From Phyllobacteriaceae bacterium (lineage in GTDB: Bacteria; Pseudomonadota; Alphaproteobacteria; Rhizobiales; Rhizobiaceae), in the NCBI GenBank assembly GCA_024742765.1, contig JANSXT010000001.1:186001-250000 (forward strand): DNA of 64,000 bases, given 5' to 3'. Positions 63,222-64,000 of the stretch are shown piece after piece. Under the pieces are notes generated by a model, which saw only the letters and a list, made by a program, of their open reading frames with translations, was not told where the DNA came from and ran no database searches. Every line of letters starts with the position of its first letter. Position 1 is the stretch's first letter. The position numbers and the translations under genes are program-made.

Positions 63222-64000
63222 TCAGGCTTTGCCCCCGCCGCGATAGTGCCGCGCGTAACGGGTGCCAAGGCTGGTCAGGATCTCATAGCCGATCGTGCCG
63301 CAGGCGCGGGCGACATCGTCGAGCGGCATGTTCGGCCCGATCAGCTCGATCCAGCCTTCGGCGAGCGCGTCGTCGGGTACATCAGTGACATCGAAACAGG
63401 TCAGGTCCATGGTGACGCGGCCAAGCACGGGCGCGCGATGGCCGCCGAGGTAACCTGCAAGCCCCTCAGTGATCGCATCGCGCAGGGGGATGCCGCTGCC
63501 CGATCCGGCGCGCGGATAGCCGTCCGCATAGCCCACCGATGCGATGGCGATGCGGCTGTCGCGACCAAGCCGGTGTGTTGCGCCATAGGACACGGTTTCG
63601 CCCGACGCGGCCGACCGGATCTGGAGGATGCGCGCCTTGAGCGTGACGACAGGTTGCATCGGATTGGCGATCCCCGTGACCGCTTCGCCGCCATAGAGCG
63701 CGATGCCGGGCCGGGTCATCGCATGGCCATATGCGCCGCCGGTCAGTATGCCGGCCGAGTTGGCGAGGCTTGATTCAACACCTTCGAGCATGGCCGCAAC
63801 CGCTTGAAAGGATTCGATCTGTTGCCGGTTGAGCGGATGGTCCGGCATGTCGGCGCAGGCGAAATGGCTCATCACGTGAACAACATCGAGTTTTGCCCGC
63901 AGCGCATCGTCGCCGGCAAGCGCGCATGTTTCGTCGACGGTCAGGCCAAGCCGGTTCATGCCGGTGTCGACTTGGATAGCACAGGGCCGGCCGCCGCCTT
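63222..64000 (-). CDS. alr: Alanine racemase (5' end beyond the window)
   Basis: PLP enzyme that makes D-alanine for peptidoglycan. The window holds the C-terminal 258 residues. Coding continues unbroken to the right edge as CAIQVDTGMNRLGL, so the ATG at 63959 is an internal methionine, not the start. The catalytic tyrosine region is VSYGATHRLG, with SVGYADGYPRAGS and MDLTCFDVTDV also typical. The N-terminal PLP lysine is outside the window. Two bases separate its stop from radA. Confidence 0.93.
   Translation of the reverse strand, partial: GGGRPCAIQVDTGMNRLGLTVDETCALAGDDALRAKLDVVHVMSHFACADMPDHPLNRQQIESFQAVAAMLEGVESSLANSAGILTGGAYGHAMTRPGIALYGGEAVTGIANPMQPVVTLKARILQIRSAASGETVSYGATHRLGRDSRIAIASVGYADGYPRAGSGSGIPLRDAITEGLAGYLGGHRAPVLGRVTMDLTCFDVTDVPDDALAEGWIELIGPNMPLDDVARACGTIGYEILTSLGTRYARHYRGGGKA

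Overview
The window looks like a core-chromosome segment of a GC-rich alphaproteobacterium of the order Hyphomicrobiales (Rhizobiales). The evidence is a two-beta-barrel-family porin of the alphaproteobacterial type, a single bifunctional Rsh ppGpp enzyme next to rpoZ, the gene order rsh-pyrE-DUF2062-acpS-lepB-rnc-era-recO, a TIGR02301 protein, and palindromic intergenic repeats of the kind scattered through rhizobial genomes. Genus cannot be fixed from the sequence. An alkane hydroxylase gene (alkB) hints at a marine or hydrocarbon-exposed lifestyle, but this is inference. No rRNA, tRNA, CRISPR array, phage or intact IS transposase was seen.

Layout. 1-7.9 kb: outer-membrane biogenesis (tamA, tamB) and a major porin with a strong terminator. 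8-14.5 kb: alpha/beta hydrolase, lytic transglycosylase, dapA-smpB-peroxiredoxin, and a convergent uracil-DNA glycosylase and NYN-domain pair. 14.7-22.9 kb: rpoZ, rsh, pyrE, DUF2062, acpS, lepB, rnc, era, recO, a tightly packed housekeeping run broken only by a 339-bp palindrome-rich spacer before pyrE. 22.9-27.1 kb: an MFS carrier, a LysE-type exporter and a four-gene arsenic operon (arsR, arsC, an unknown exported protein, arsH) that has no arsenite pump of its own. 27.2-33.3 kb: the de novo NAD genes nadA, nadB and nadC, separated by two tiny nuclease genes (DUF559 and GIY-YIG), each enclosed by its own inverted palindromic repeats, and by a 5'-nucleotidase-like gene on the other strand. 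33.4-38.5 kb: alkB with a perfect operator-like palindrome, a phosphatase/HD/YgfZ operon, and a dihydroorotase-like gene whose first metal-binding histidine is glutamine. 38.5-44.4 kb: small exported and hypothetical proteins, a 266-bp MITE, DUF3179, NUDIX, a lipoprotein, a YedK/HMCES-type peptidase, an ArgO-like exporter, and a nested inverted repeat. 44.4-50.9 kb: cysS, a GFA-family protein, a 39-aa membrane peptide, cimA, rarD, a glycerophosphodiesterase and a LOG-family gene. 51-64 kb: LysM protein, ArsR regulator coupled to an Atm1-type exporter, psd-pssA for phosphatidylethanolamine facing an Aas-like acyl-ACP synthetase, an SDR, and the run purF-cvpA-radA-alr on the minus strand (alr is cut by the window end).

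Most striking. Two unrelated small nuclease genes sit in the same architecture: a short ORF bracketed by long inverted copies of a palindromic repeat, with the gene's 3' end running into the repeat. In each family the outer parts of the repeat are near-identical while the central stem differs between copies yet stays base-paired. This pattern of compensatory change suggests the folded form is what matters. The two units may be minimal mobile or homing-like elements that use DUF559 and GIY-YIG nucleases, parallel to the REP/RAYT pairing in other bacteria. I cannot tell from one window whether this is already described.
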